NCBI GenBank assembly: GCA_913020705.1
Contig: CAJWBY010000117.1
Location: forward strand, 1 to 15,471
Direction: 5' to 3'
DNA from: an uncultured Colwellia sp.
GTDB lineage: Bacteria > Pseudomonadota > Gammaproteobacteria > Enterobacterales > Alteromonadaceae
DNA: 15,471 nt
The position numbers and the translations under genes are program-made. Below are positions 9,445 to 15,471 of the stretch, piece by piece. How positions within the stretch are numbered: position 1 is the first letter of the stretch; each line of letters starts with the position of its first letter. The notes under the pieces are model-generated. The model made no database searches. It was not told where the DNA came from and saw only the letters and a list, made by a program, of their open reading frames with translations.

Positions 9445-10311
9445 TTACGGTTGTTCCATTCGAATAACAACACGTCTGTTTTGAGCTCGACCAATAATAG
9501 TATTATTCGACGCTACATGACGTTTTTCACCATAACCTTTTGCTTCAATTCTGCTTGGATCAATACCATTTTTTACAAAATGTTCACGAATCGTTTTTGC
9601 ACGTCGATTAGATATTTTCAAGTTATCGTTTCTGCCACCATAACTGTCGGTATAACCGTCAATAAGTACTAATTCAAGGTCTTGATCTAAAGTAAGATAC
9701 TCTGCAATCATCGATAAACGTTTTTTAGACGATTTAGTTAAGCTGTCACCGCCAAATTGATAATTCAAAACCGTGTAAGAAATATCATCAAAATTATAAT
9801 CAAGTAAATTACCAACACAGCCAATAAATTCTTGATAAGCACGGTTGAATTTTGCTGTAGATATACCTACTGAAATCAGTTCATTTTCACTATACCAATC
9901 GTTATAGTAAAAAGTTGGGTTCATACCCTGTTCTAATTCATTCAGCATATTCCAAGCAACCTTTTTTGGTAAGGTTGGCGTAAACTGTTTATGAAGTTTC
10001 ATGTCGGCAATAGTCCGTCCATTTTTGCCCGGACGCCAATTAGGAGCAACAGAGCGAACTTCTGCCAGGGAATAAGTATCAGGTAAGCGCATCATATCGA
10101 GTTCAAATTCCATATTCATTTTACGGCTAGCCGTACTATAGAATTTTGCTTCGCCATAATTAGGTATTTGATGCGATAACGTACACTGCAATCGAGAATT
10201 ATTGGTTAATTGCCAATTAGCATGCTCCAAATCTGCACCATACTGACGAATACCAGCATCAGCTTGACTTGCAAATACGCATAATAATATTGAGATGATA
10301 GATTTTTTCAT
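9445..10311 (-). CDS. motY: MotY, sodium-type flagellar motor protein
   Basis: MotY forms the T ring with MotX around the basal body and is needed for stator assembly in sodium-driven polar flagella. The 288-residue precursor has a signal peptide ending ADA (17-19), a MotY-type N-terminal domain (about 20-170), and an OmpA-like peptidoglycan-binding domain (about 178-285) with DGYTDSYG (218-225) and NRRAKTIREHF (235-245). Two cysteines remain after export, Cys43 and Cys165. Their 122-residue spacing equals that of the disulfide pair I recall for Vibrio MotY (Cys25-Cys147, mature numbering). A general OmpA/Pal protein is the alternative, but the N-terminal domain, the cysteine pair, the divergent rnt neighbour (also next to motY in Vibrio) and a sigma-28 promoter upstream argue for MotY. 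The ribosome site before the ATG at 10311 is weak. Confidence 0.92.
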   Translation of the reverse strand: MKKSIISILLCVFASQADAGIRQYGADLEHANWQLTNNSRLQCTLSHQIPNYGEAKFYSTASRKMNMEFELDMMRLPDTYSLAEVRSVAPNWRPGKNGRTIADMKLHKQFTPTLPKKVAWNMLNELEQGMNPTFYYNDWYSENELISVGISTAKFNRAYQEFIGCVGNLLDYNFDDISYTVLNYQFGGDSLTKSSKKRLSMIAEYLTLDQDLELVLIDGYTDSYGGRNDNLKISNRRAKTIREHFVKNGIDPSRIEAKGYGEKRHVASNNTIIGRAQNRRVVIRMEQP

Positions 10312-10345
10312 AAAATATTTATCTTTTTATCCTGCCACGTATCTG

Positions 10346-10372
10346 TTATCGACAATGTATTTTATAACTTTA
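10346..10372 (-). promoter_or_regulatory. sigma-28 (FliA) promoter of motY
   Basis: On the minus strand TAAAGTTA (10365-10372) is followed after exactly 11 bases by GTCGATAA (10346-10353). The sigma-28 consensus is TAAAGTTT-N11-GCCGATAA, so each half matches 7 of 8. Transcription would start near 10338, giving a leader of about 27 bases. This places motY among late flagellar genes. Confidence 0.85.
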
Positions 10373-10447
10373 GCAGTTATCAACAATTTTTTCATAATTT
10401 TCAAGCCACATCGCCGTGTTCGCATAGTGTTTCCAATTTATTTCTGC

Positions 10448-10453
10448 GATAAT
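10448..10453 (+). promoter_or_regulatory. candidate extended -10 for rnt
   Basis: TGC followed by GATAAT (10445-10453) has the form of an extended -10 element, with 5 of 6 in the hexamer. The -35 region is poor, as is common for extended -10 promoters. The leader would be about 36 bases. It lies beside the divergent FliA promoter without overlapping it. Confidence 0.4.
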
Positions 10454-10495
10454 TTGCTTATTGTAATTGAATATTAACTTAAAAAAGACGTAACT

Positions 10496-11209
10496 ATGAG
10501 TAAAAGCCTTCAAAATAAAAATAATAGTTCTGACGATAAAAATGCTAAAAGTGCTTTTGCCCAACGCTTTCGAGGTTACTTTCCCGTTGTTGTTGATGTT
10601 GAAACAGCAGGATTTAATGCGCAAACAGATGCATTATTAGAAATAGCCGCAACAACTTTATTACTTGATGAAGAAACCGGACTATTCTCGCTTGATGAAA
10701 CTATCCACTTTAACGTTGACCCGTTTGAAGGTGCTAACTTAGAAAAAGCCGCATTAGAGTTTACAGGTATTGATCCAACAAACCCTTTACGTGGAGCTGT
10801 TGATGAATACACCGCTTTAACAGGAACATTTAAATTAATTCGTAAAAAGATGAAAGCTGCTGGCTGTCAACGTGCAGTAATGGTTGCTCATAATGCGTCA
10901 TTTGATTTAGGTTTTGTCAATGCTGCTACTGAACGCTGTTTGATAAAACGTTCTCCATTCCACCCTTTCGTTAGTTTTGATACTACAACGTTGTCTGGTT
11001 TAGCGCTGGGGCAAACAGTATTGGCTAAAGCATGTTTGGCTGCGGGTTTAGAGTTCAATAATAGTGAAGCGCATTCTGCACTTTATGATACTGAAAAAAC
11101 GGCTGAACTTTTTTGTTTTATTGTCAATAAATGGCAAAAAATGGGTGGCTGGCCTTTAGTCATAGATGATGAAGCTCAGCTACACGCTGAACCTTCTAAT
11201 AATGATTAA
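10496..11209 (+). CDS. rnt: ribonuclease T
   Basis: RNase T is a 3'-5' exoribonuclease of the DEDDh family that trims tRNA 3' ends (including CCA turnover), 5S and 23S rRNA ends, and also has DNA exonuclease activity. The 237-residue protein shows all five catalytic positions: Asp34 and Glu36 in VVDVETAGF, Asp137 in [10 protein letters not shown], and His193 and Asp198 in [10 protein letters not shown]. The five-residue His-Asp spacing matches E. coli RNase T. It is about 20 residues longer than the E. coli enzyme, with a polar N-terminal extension ([16 protein letters not shown]). I keep the ATG at 10496 because family-like sequence begins only at about residue 20 and no later ATG fits. The Shine-Dalgarno is poor. 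Its stop overlaps the stop of the convergent gene by four bases, with no terminator between them. Confidence 0.95.
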   Translation: MSKSLQNKNNSSDDKNAKSAFAQRFRGYFPVVVDVETAGFNAQTDALLEIAATTLLLDEETGLFSLDETIHFNVDPFEGANLEKAALEFTGIDPTNPLRGAVDEYTALTGTFKLIRKKMKAAGCQRAVMVAHNASFDLGFVNAATERCLIKRSPFHPFVSFDTTTLSGLALGQTVLAKACLAAGLEFNNSEAHSALYDTEKTAELFCFIVNKWQKMGGWPLVIDDEAQLHAEPSNND

Positions 11210-11580
11210 AAATGTTTCACTGCACTCGTACGATTTTTGTGCCGACATAGTAAATTTCTAACCGCTAAAACAAGTAAAGTAAATGCACAAAATTGAAAAA
11301 GTGCATTTTTTGTGATCATTATCGTAAAAATGCCAATCGCACTATAAATGTAGGGTAAATATTCATAAAGCAGCTCAGGTATTTTATGTTTAATACCGAG
11401 ATTTTTTTGTCTGTCGAGTCTACGGTGTGCTGAACGCGATACTAATGTAATACATCCAGCACTATAAAATAGACTGGCTGAAAACAATATTGGCCATGTC
11501 ATTTCAAAAGTGAGTAAAAAACCGCTAAAAATAAAATAAACATAGGGTAAATTCTCATAAACAACTTTGGGTAAAAACAA
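11206..11580 (-). CDS. unknown four-TM protein with two similar halves
   Basis: I do not recognise this family. The 124-residue product starts with TTG at 11580, preceded by GGAAAA about 5 bases upstream; the first in-frame ATG is codon 27 and would remove the first repeat motif. There are four hydrophobic segments at about 11-25, 28-47, 76-91 and 93-109, with basic loops after the second and fourth ([14 protein letters not shown]). Residues 3-15 ([13 protein letters not shown]) closely match residues 67-79 ([13 protein letters not shown]), exactly 64 residues later, and the arrangement motif-TM-TM-basic loop is repeated, so the gene looks like an internal duplication. The DNA shows it too: 17 of 19 bases match between 11351-11369 and 11543-11561. 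Probably a small inner-membrane protein. Overlap with the rnt stop and the TTG start keep confidence below that of its neighbours. Confidence 0.72.
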   Translation of the reverse strand: MFLPKVVYENLPYVYFIFSGFLLTFEMTWPILFSASLFYSAGCITLVSRSAHRRLDRQKNLGIKHKIPELLYEYLPYIYSAIGIFTIMITKNALFQFCAFTLLVLAVRNLLCRHKNRTSAVKHF

Positions 11581-11798
11581 ATCTTTTCCAACAATAAATA
11601 AGGTAATAAATTAAGTGTAGATCGATTTTTATTTATTTCAGTACTTCTAGTGATTTAACTTTGATTTTTTGGTTGTTAACTAGGTATATTGATTATTAAA
11701 GAGCTATTTCGATAAATTACGCATATAAAAAAACCGCATTAATGCGGTTTTTTATTTTTTAAAATGAGTATCATCCCATTGCTATACTGCGCAAGAAC
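11581..11798. other. spacer between unknown membrane protein and peroxiredoxin
   Basis: This 218-base AT-rich gap holds the peroxiredoxin terminator near its right end and should contain the promoter of the unknown membrane-protein gene, which reads away from it on the minus strand. I found no minus-strand -35/-10 pair good enough to report, and no gene-like open frame. Confidence 0.5.
11728..11753 (-). terminator. rho-independent terminator of the peroxiredoxin gene
   Basis: A 26-base perfect palindrome centred between 11740 and 11741, with core CCGCATTAATGCGG flanked by A and T tracts, lies 45 bases after the peroxiredoxin stop. It works in sequence terms in both directions, though only the minus-strand gene ends here. 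The inner TTAA would form the loop. Confidence 0.88.
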
Positions 11799-12404
11799 TT
11801 AAAGTTGATCTGCGTTATCAGCTAAGTAAGATGCAACACCTTCAGGAGAAGCAGTCATACCTTTATCGCCTTTGTTCCAGCCAGCAGGACAAACTTCACC
11901 GTGATCTTGATGGAATTGTAATGCATCAACCATACGGATCATTTCATCAACATCGCGACCTAATGGTAAGTCATTAATTACTTGATGACGTACATTGCCT
12001 TCTTCATCGATTAAGAATGAACCACGAAATGCAACGCCAGCTTCTGGATGCTCAACGTCATATGCTTTACATATTTCGTGCTTAGTATCAGCAACTAAAG
12101 TGTATTGAACTGGACCAATACCACCTTCATTTACTGGAGTGTTACGCCATGCGTTATGTGAAAATTGTGAATCGATAGAAACACCGATAACTTCAACGCC
12201 ACGGTTTTTAAATTCTTCCATGCGGTGATCAAAAGCTAAAAGCTCTGATGGACATACAAAAGTAAAATCCAATGGGTAGAAAAATACTACGGCTTTTTTA
12301 CCTTTAATAGCTTCTGACAACGTAAAGCTATCAACGATTTCGCCAGTACCTAAAACAGCTGCTGCAGTAAAATCTGGTGCTGAACGACCAACTAATACAC
12401 TCAT
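11799..12404 (-). CDS. typical 2-Cys peroxiredoxin (AhpC/TSA family)
   Basis: Reduces hydrogen peroxide and organic hydroperoxides in the cytoplasm through a thiol cycle. The 201-residue protein has the peroxidatic cysteine Cys51 in TFVCPSE, the conserved Arg127, and the resolving cysteine Cys172 in EVCPAGWNKG. It belongs to the Prx1/AhpC group. A GGIGP segment (94-98 region) resembles the GGLG motif of overoxidation-sensitive peroxiredoxins, but the C-terminal YF partner motif appears as YL, so sensitivity is uncertain. The start at 12404 is chosen because GGAG lies 6 bases upstream and family alignment begins at SVLVG; the longer frame begins with a TTG inside the ribosome site. No ahpF is adjacent, so thioredoxin is the likely reductant. 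It is downstream of grxD on the same strand but has its own candidate promoter. Naming it ahpC or prxC cannot be settled here. Confidence 0.94.
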   Translation of the reverse strand: MSVLVGRSAPDFTAAAVLGTGEIVDSFTLSEAIKGKKAVVFFYPLDFTFVCPSELLAFDHRMEEFKNRGVEVIGVSIDSQFSHNAWRNTPVNEGGIGPVQYTLVADTKHEICKAYDVEHPEAGVAFRGSFLIDEEGNVRHQVINDLPLGRDVDEMIRMVDALQFHQDHGEVCPAGWNKGDKGMTASPEGVASYLADNADQL

Positions 12405-12458
12405 TTCATTCTCCAATATTATTATTAAATTGATTTAAACTAAAAACTGATTACACCT

Positions 12459-12486
12459 ATTATTGAGACAATAAGCTGATTTTCAA
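12459..12486 (-). promoter_or_regulatory. candidate promoter of the peroxiredoxin gene
   Basis: On the minus strand TTGAAA (12481-12486, 5 of 6) and AATAAT (12459-12464, 5 of 6) are 16 bases apart. The start would be near 12452, about 48 bases before the ATG. No OxyR tetrad pattern (ATAG-N7-CTAT repeats) was found around it by eye. Confidence 0.5.
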
Positions 12487-12539
12487 CTTATTTTCATCGT
12501 TTTCGATAAAAAAGTTAAATTCATCAGTTTTCTATTTGA

Positions 12540-12878
12540 TTAAGCTTTTTCTTCAGAAATGTTTTTTTCTGCAGATTCTTTGATCAAGGTTTGTAATTCA
12601 CCTTGTTGAAACATTTCCATAATAATGTCACAGCCACCTACTAATTCACCATCAACCCACAATTGCGGGAATGTTGGCCAGTCAGCATATTTTGGTAATT
12701 CAGCGCGAATATCTGGATTTTGAAGGATATCAACGTAAGCAAACTTTTCACCACATTGCATTAATGCTTGTGAAGCTTGAGACGAAAAACCACAGCTCGG
12801 TAATTTAGGTGAGCCTTTCATAAATAATAATATGCTGTTTTCTGAAATCTGTTCTTTAATACGTTCAATAGTGTCCAT
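12540..12878 (-). CDS. grxD: monothiol glutaredoxin GrxD (Grx4), CGFS type
   Basis: GrxD carries and transfers [2Fe-2S] clusters, usually as a glutathione-ligated dimer or with a BolA partner, and links iron and redox homeostasis. The 112-residue protein has the diagnostic CGFS active site at 29-32, preceded by the conserved MKGSPKLPS (20-28) with Lys21. Further glutathione-binding features follow: WPTFPQLWVDGELVGG (67-82) with the cis-Pro in TFP, and GGCDI (81-85). Length is usual for the bacterial single-domain form. The ATG at 12878 has AGAGG about 7 bases upstream. It is divergent from sodB and upstream of the peroxiredoxin on the same strand, 135 bases apart. grxD near sodB and rnt is also seen in E. 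coli, so this is inherited synteny. Confidence 0.97.
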   Translation of the reverse strand: MDTIERIKEQISENSILLFMKGSPKLPSCGFSSQASQALMQCGEKFAYVDILQNPDIRAELPKYADWPTFPQLWVDGELVGGCDIIMEMFQQGELQTLIKESAEKNISEEKA

Positions 12879-13018
12879 GGGATACCTCTAAATGCGACCG
12901 AAACAATATCGACCTTTAATATAAAATTTAATGTTTATTGCTTTGATCAATGGAGTCAGCACTAAAATAATCAAGGCAATAAAGACTAAAAAGCATTATT
13001 TAGTCTTATAAGTAATAA

Positions 13019-13076
13019 CAAGCTTGATATTTACAGTGGCAAAACCTATATAAGTGAGTACACTATGCAAGCTTGA
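13019..13076. repeat. paired CAAGCTTGA repeats flanking the sodB promoter
   Basis: CAAGCTTGA occurs at 13019-13027 and again at 13068-13076, 49 bases apart. The first 8 bases of each form a perfect palindrome. The first overlaps the candidate -35 of sodB and the second falls just after the expected transcription start. This is the layout of an operator pair, but the regulator is unknown and the function is inferred. Confidence 0.5.
13024..13052 (+). promoter_or_regulatory. candidate sodB promoter
   Basis: TTGATA (13024-13029, 5 of 6) and TATATA (13047-13052, 4 of 6) are separated by 17 bases. Transcription would begin near 13059, leaving a leader of about 127 bases, long enough for post-transcriptional control such as the RyhB-type regulation known for sodB in E. 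coli. A second -35-like TTGACT at 13084-13089 lacks a matching -10. Confidence 0.5.
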
Positions 13077-13185
13077 ATAATACTTGACTAGTTTACTAGG
13101 TTTTAACTGAGTTTTAAATAACAGCAAACAATTTCTTTATTTTTGCGCAAAAATAAATTTGTACAACCCATTTCTGGAGAAAATA

Positions 13186-13767
13186 ATGGCTATTGAATTA
13201 CCAGCATTACCTTATGCACAAGATGCACTTGCACCACACATTTCAGCTGAAACACTTGAGTTTCACTACGGTAAGCATCACAACACTTATGTTGTAAAAC
13301 TTAATGGATTAATTGAGGGTACTGAATTTGAAGGAAAGTCTTTAGAAGACATCGTTAAAACTTCATCTGCAGGCGTTTTCAATAATGCAGCACAAATTTG
13401 GAATCATACTTTTTACTGGAACAGCTTAAGCCCAAATGGCGGCGGCGAACCAACAGGTTCTTTAGCTGATGCAATTAATGCAAGCTTCGGTTCTTTCGAT
13501 GAATTTAAAACTAAATTCACTGACAGTGCAATCAACAACTTTGGTTCAAGCTGGACTTGGTTAGTGAAAAACGCTGACGGTAGCCTTGCGATTGTTAATA
13601 CATCAAATGCAGCAACACCATTAACTGACGATAGCGTTACACCGTTATTAACAGTAGATTTATGGGAACATGCTTACTACATTGATTACCGTAACCTTCG
13701 CCCAAGCTACATGGCAGGTTTCTGGGCATTAGCTAACTGGGATTTTGCTTCTGCAAATTTCGCTTAG
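13186..13767 (+). CDS. sodB: superoxide dismutase, iron type
   Basis: Converts superoxide to hydrogen peroxide and oxygen in the cytoplasm. The 193-residue protein has the four metal ligands His27, His74, Asp158 and His162 (the last two in [13 protein letters not shown]), matching E. coli SodB with a one-residue shift. Gln70 in [11 protein letters not shown] is the Fe-SOD-type outer-sphere glutamine, supporting iron over manganese; cambialistic activity cannot be excluded from sequence. The start is the ATG at 13186, 6 bases after TGGAGA; the frame is open upstream to a TTG at 13159, which would add nine residues absent from the family. Length equals that of E. coli SodB. It is divergent from grxD and closed by a strong terminator. 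The peroxide it makes is a substrate for the peroxiredoxin in the same cluster. Confidence 0.97.
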   Translation: MAIELPALPYAQDALAPHISAETLEFHYGKHHNTYVVKLNGLIEGTEFEGKSLEDIVKTSSAGVFNNAAQIWNHTFYWNSLSPNGGGEPTGSLADAINASFGSFDEFKTKFTDSAINNFGSSWTWLVKNADGSLAIVNTSNAATPLTDDSVTPLLTVDLWEHAYYIDYRNLRPSYMAGFWALANWDFASANFA

Positions 13768-13806
13768 TATAAAACGCGTTATTAAATAATTTTACCGCAT
13801 TTTAGT

Positions 13807-13835
13807 AAAACCAGAGTCTATACTCTGGTTTTTTT
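13807..13835 (+). terminator. rho-independent terminator of sodB
   Basis: An 11-bp perfect stem (13807-13817 with 13822-13832, AAAACCAGAGT and its complement) with a 4-base loop CTAT runs into a T-tract ending at 13835. It lies 39 bases after the sodB stop. The leading A-tract would also allow some function on the other strand. Confidence 0.92.
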
Positions 13836-14110
13836 ATACGTAAAATTTAACAATAAATTTTCTATATTTATCAATACCAAGGCCTTTTATTACACTGCTC
13901 TGTTACAAAAAATTCTATAATTATCCTCATAACTTAAAAAATACCGTCTAAACTTAAGCATAGACATACCCATTTCAATTGAAGATATCTGTGTATTTGA
14001 AGTAGGTATCGATAGTTTCTCGGTCTTATTTGAGTGAGTTAAACAATATCAAAATTTTTTCACGATAAGTTTTTACTCATCTGCAAATTTTTTCCTTCAT
14101 GGAGGCAGTT
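13836..14110. other. leader and control region upstream of prkA
   Basis: With the sodB terminator this makes a 343-base stretch without a gene. It holds a perfect TATAAT at 13916-13921 lacking a good -35, an imperfect 20-base palindrome at 13946-13965, a perfect 10-base palindrome TTCAATTGAA at 13974-13983, and a strong ribosome site GGAGG at 14101-14105. No sigma-54 (TGGC-N8-TGC type) element was found in it. Confidence 0.5.
13946..13965. promoter_or_regulatory. imperfect 20-base palindrome, possible operator upstream of prkA
   Basis: GTCTAAACTTAAGCATAGAC pairs with itself at 8 of 10 positions (GTCTA...TAGAC arms and a CTTAAG centre). It is 146 bases before the prkA ATG and just downstream of a TATAAT at 13916-13921, where a repressor could act. 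Function is inferred only from symmetry and place. Confidence 0.35.
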
Positions 14111-15471
14111 ATGAGTATTTTTCAGCATTATCAATCCCGTTACGATGAAGCTCAAGAAGAGAGCTTTAGTATTCAAGAATTTCTAAGTATTTGTCAAAAA
14201 GACAAACTCGCTTACGCAACAGCTTCAGAGCGATTATTACTCGCCATCGGTGATCCAGAGATGATAGATACCTCTGCTGAACCTACCTTAAGCCGTATAT
14301 TTTCAAACCGTGTTATTGCACGTTACCCTGCTTTTAAAGATTTTTATGGTATGGAAGAAGCGGTAGAGCAAATTGTTGCTTATCTTAAGCACGCTTCTCA
14401 AGGCCTTGAAGAACAAAAACAAATTCTGTATTTATTAGGTCCTGTCGGTGGCGGAAAATCTTCGCTCGCTGAAAAATTAAAAGCACTAATGCAACAAGAA
14501 CCCATTTATGTGCTCAGCGCTAATGGTGAAAGAAGCCCAGTAAACGATCACCCTTTTTGTTTATTTGATGCTAATGAGGATGGAAAAATATTAAAGAAAG
14601 AATATAAAATTCCAGAACGTTATTTAAATACAATTATGTCTCCTTGGGTCGCCAAAAGATTACATGAATTTAAAGGTGATATTGCTAAATTTGAAGTCGT
14701 TAAACTGTATCCATCTATTCTTGATCAAATCGCTATTGCAAAAACAGAGCCTGGCGACGATAACAATCAAGATATTTCGGCCCTCGTTGGTAAAGTTGAT
14801 ATTCGACAGTTAGAGCACTTTTCACAAAATGATCCTGATGCCTATAGTTATTCAGGTGCATTATGTCGTGCTAATCAAGGCATGATGGAATTTGTAGAAA
14901 TGTTTAAAGCCCCTATTAAAGTATTACATCCTCTATTAACTGCAACACAAGAAGGAAACTATAACTCTACAGAAGGCTTGTCAGCCCTACCTTTCAATGG
15001 AATTTTGCTCGCACATTCTAATGAATCTGAATGGCAAACCTTTAGAAATAACAAAAATAACGAAGCATTTTTAGATAGAGTTTATATCGTTAAAGTGCCT
15101 TATTGCATGCGAGTTTCTGAAGAAGTAAATATTTATAAAAAATTACTTGAACACAGTGAATTAAAAACAGCGCAATGTGCACCCGACACTTTAGAAATAT
15201 TAGCAAAATTTTCAGTGCTCTCACGCTTAAAAGATCCTGACAACTCTAGCATCTACTCAAAAATGCGTGTTTATGATGGTGAAACGTTAAAAGATACAGA
15301 TCCCAAAGCAAAATCTTACCAAGAATATAAAGATTATGCAGGCATTGATGAGGGGATGTCAGGTTTATCTACACGTTTTGCTTTTAAGATCCTATCACGA
15401 GTTTTTAATTTCGATAATATTGAAGTCGCTGCAAATCCAGTACACTTATTCTATGTATTAGAACAACAAGT
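14111..15471 (+). CDS. prkA: PrkA/YeaG serine protein kinase (3' end outside window)
   Basis: PrkA (YeaG in E. coli) is a AAA+-type protein with serine kinase activity, linked to stationary phase and nutrient stress, and usually encoded with yeaH and a SpoVR-like gene. The 453 complete codons visible match YeaG closely as I remember it (family length about 640): it begins MSIFQHYQSRYDEA, has SRIFSNRVIARYP at 61-73, Walker A GPVGGGKSS at 110-118, then SANGERSPVNDHPF, the EPGDDNNQDISALVGKVDIR stretch and LLTATQEGNYN. The frame is intact to the window end, so it is cut by the edge, not truncated. An in-frame ATG at 14099 would add four residues, but the GGAGG at 14101-14105 clearly serves the ATG at 14111. 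The C-terminal kinase-like region lies outside. Confidence 0.97.
   Translation, partial: MSIFQHYQSRYDEAQEESFSIQEFLSICQKDKLAYATASERLLLAIGDPEMIDTSAEPTLSRIFSNRVIARYPAFKDFYGMEEAVEQIVAYLKHASQGLEEQKQILYLLGPVGGGKSSLAEKLKALMQQEPIYVLSANGERSPVNDHPFCLFDANEDGKILKKEYKIPERYLNTIMSPWVAKRLHEFKGDIAKFEVVKLYPSILDQIAIAKTEPGDDNNQDISALVGKVDIRQLEHFSQNDPDAYSYSGALCRANQGMMEFVEMFKAPIKVLHPLLTATQEGNYNSTEGLSALPFNGILLAHSNESEWQTFRNNKNNEAFLDRVYIVKVPYCMRVSEEVNIYKKLLEHSELKTAQCAPDTLEILAKFSVLSRLKDPDNSSIYSKMRVYDGETLKDTDPKAKSYQEYKDYAGIDEGMSGLSTRFAFKILSRVFNFDNIEVAANPVHLFYVLEQQ

Larger units (their letters stand above)
12879..13185. other. grxD-sodB divergent regulatory region
   Basis: The 307-base gap must hold promoters for both genes. 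It contains a 9-bp stem-loop (12982-12990 with 12999-13007, AAGACTAAA and its complement, 8-base loop), two copies of the palindrome CAAGCTTG, and a reasonable sodB promoter, listed separately. For grxD I found no convincing minus-strand -35/-10 pair. No open frame here looks like a gene, and no Fur box was evident. Confidence 0.55.

Noticed and set aside
12491..12518. Hairpin ATCG-TTTT-CGAT after grxD as its terminator
   Set aside because: The perfect stem is only four bp, extended by weak A/T and one wobble pair, with no U-tract after it on the minus strand.
12405..12539. OxyR site before the peroxiredoxin gene
   Set aside because: A single ATAG-like tetrad occurs, but not the spaced four-element pattern.
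13084..13112. Second sodB promoter with -35 TTGACT
   Set aside because: No -10-like hexamer is present at 16-18 bases from it.
13836..14110. Sigma-54 promoter for prkA
   Set aside because: No GG/GC pair with the -24/-12 spacing was seen in the upstream region.

Overview
The window looks like ordinary core chromosome from a marine, AT-rich gammaproteobacterium of the order Alteromonadales, most likely Colwelliaceae (Colwellia or Thalassotalea type). The reasons are the low GC, the gene content and order, a MotY typical of sodium-driven polar flagella, and a secreted M1 aminopeptidase of the kind known from Colwellia. I see no IS element, phage gene, tRNA, rRNA, CRISPR array or clear sign of recent transfer.

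Layout. (1) 1-5921, minus strand: smc, zipA and the first 404 codons of ligA, read in that order: chromosome organisation, cell division and DNA ligation. A hairpin lies between zipA and ligA. (2) 6076-7397, plus strand: cysZ, divergent from smc, then a small exported protein of unknown function, closed by a bidirectional terminator at 7427-7462. (3) 7492-10311, minus strand: a signal-peptide-bearing M1 aminopeptidase and, upstream of it, motY. motY has its own strong terminator and a near-consensus sigma-28 (FliA) promoter. (4) 10496-11580: rnt (RNase T) on plus, divergent from motY, whose stop codon overlaps the stop of a convergent unknown four-TM protein built from two similar halves. (5) 11799-13767: an oxidative-stress block of a 2-Cys peroxiredoxin and the CGFS monothiol glutaredoxin grxD (both minus), divergent from Fe superoxide dismutase sodB (plus). 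(6) 14111 to the end: prkA (yeaG), cut by the window edge after 453 codons.

How the genes fit together. smc-zipA-ligA is a cell-cycle cluster; cysZ beside zipA is the same neighbourhood as in E. coli, but with smc in between. rnt, grxD and sodB also lie close together in E. coli, so this half is conserved gammaproteobacterial synteny with peroxiredoxin, motY and two lineage-type unknown genes added. SodB, the peroxiredoxin and GrxD together cover superoxide, peroxide and Fe-S/thiol homeostasis.

Several gene starts were moved from the longest open frame because a good ribosome binding site and family length support a later ATG (secreted protein, aminopeptidase, peroxiredoxin, SodB). The least-explained items are the duplicated four-TM protein, the small exported protein, the paired palindromes around the sodB promoter, and how the aminopeptidase gene is transcribed when a terminator ends almost at its start codon. 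I found no convincing new multi-gene system.
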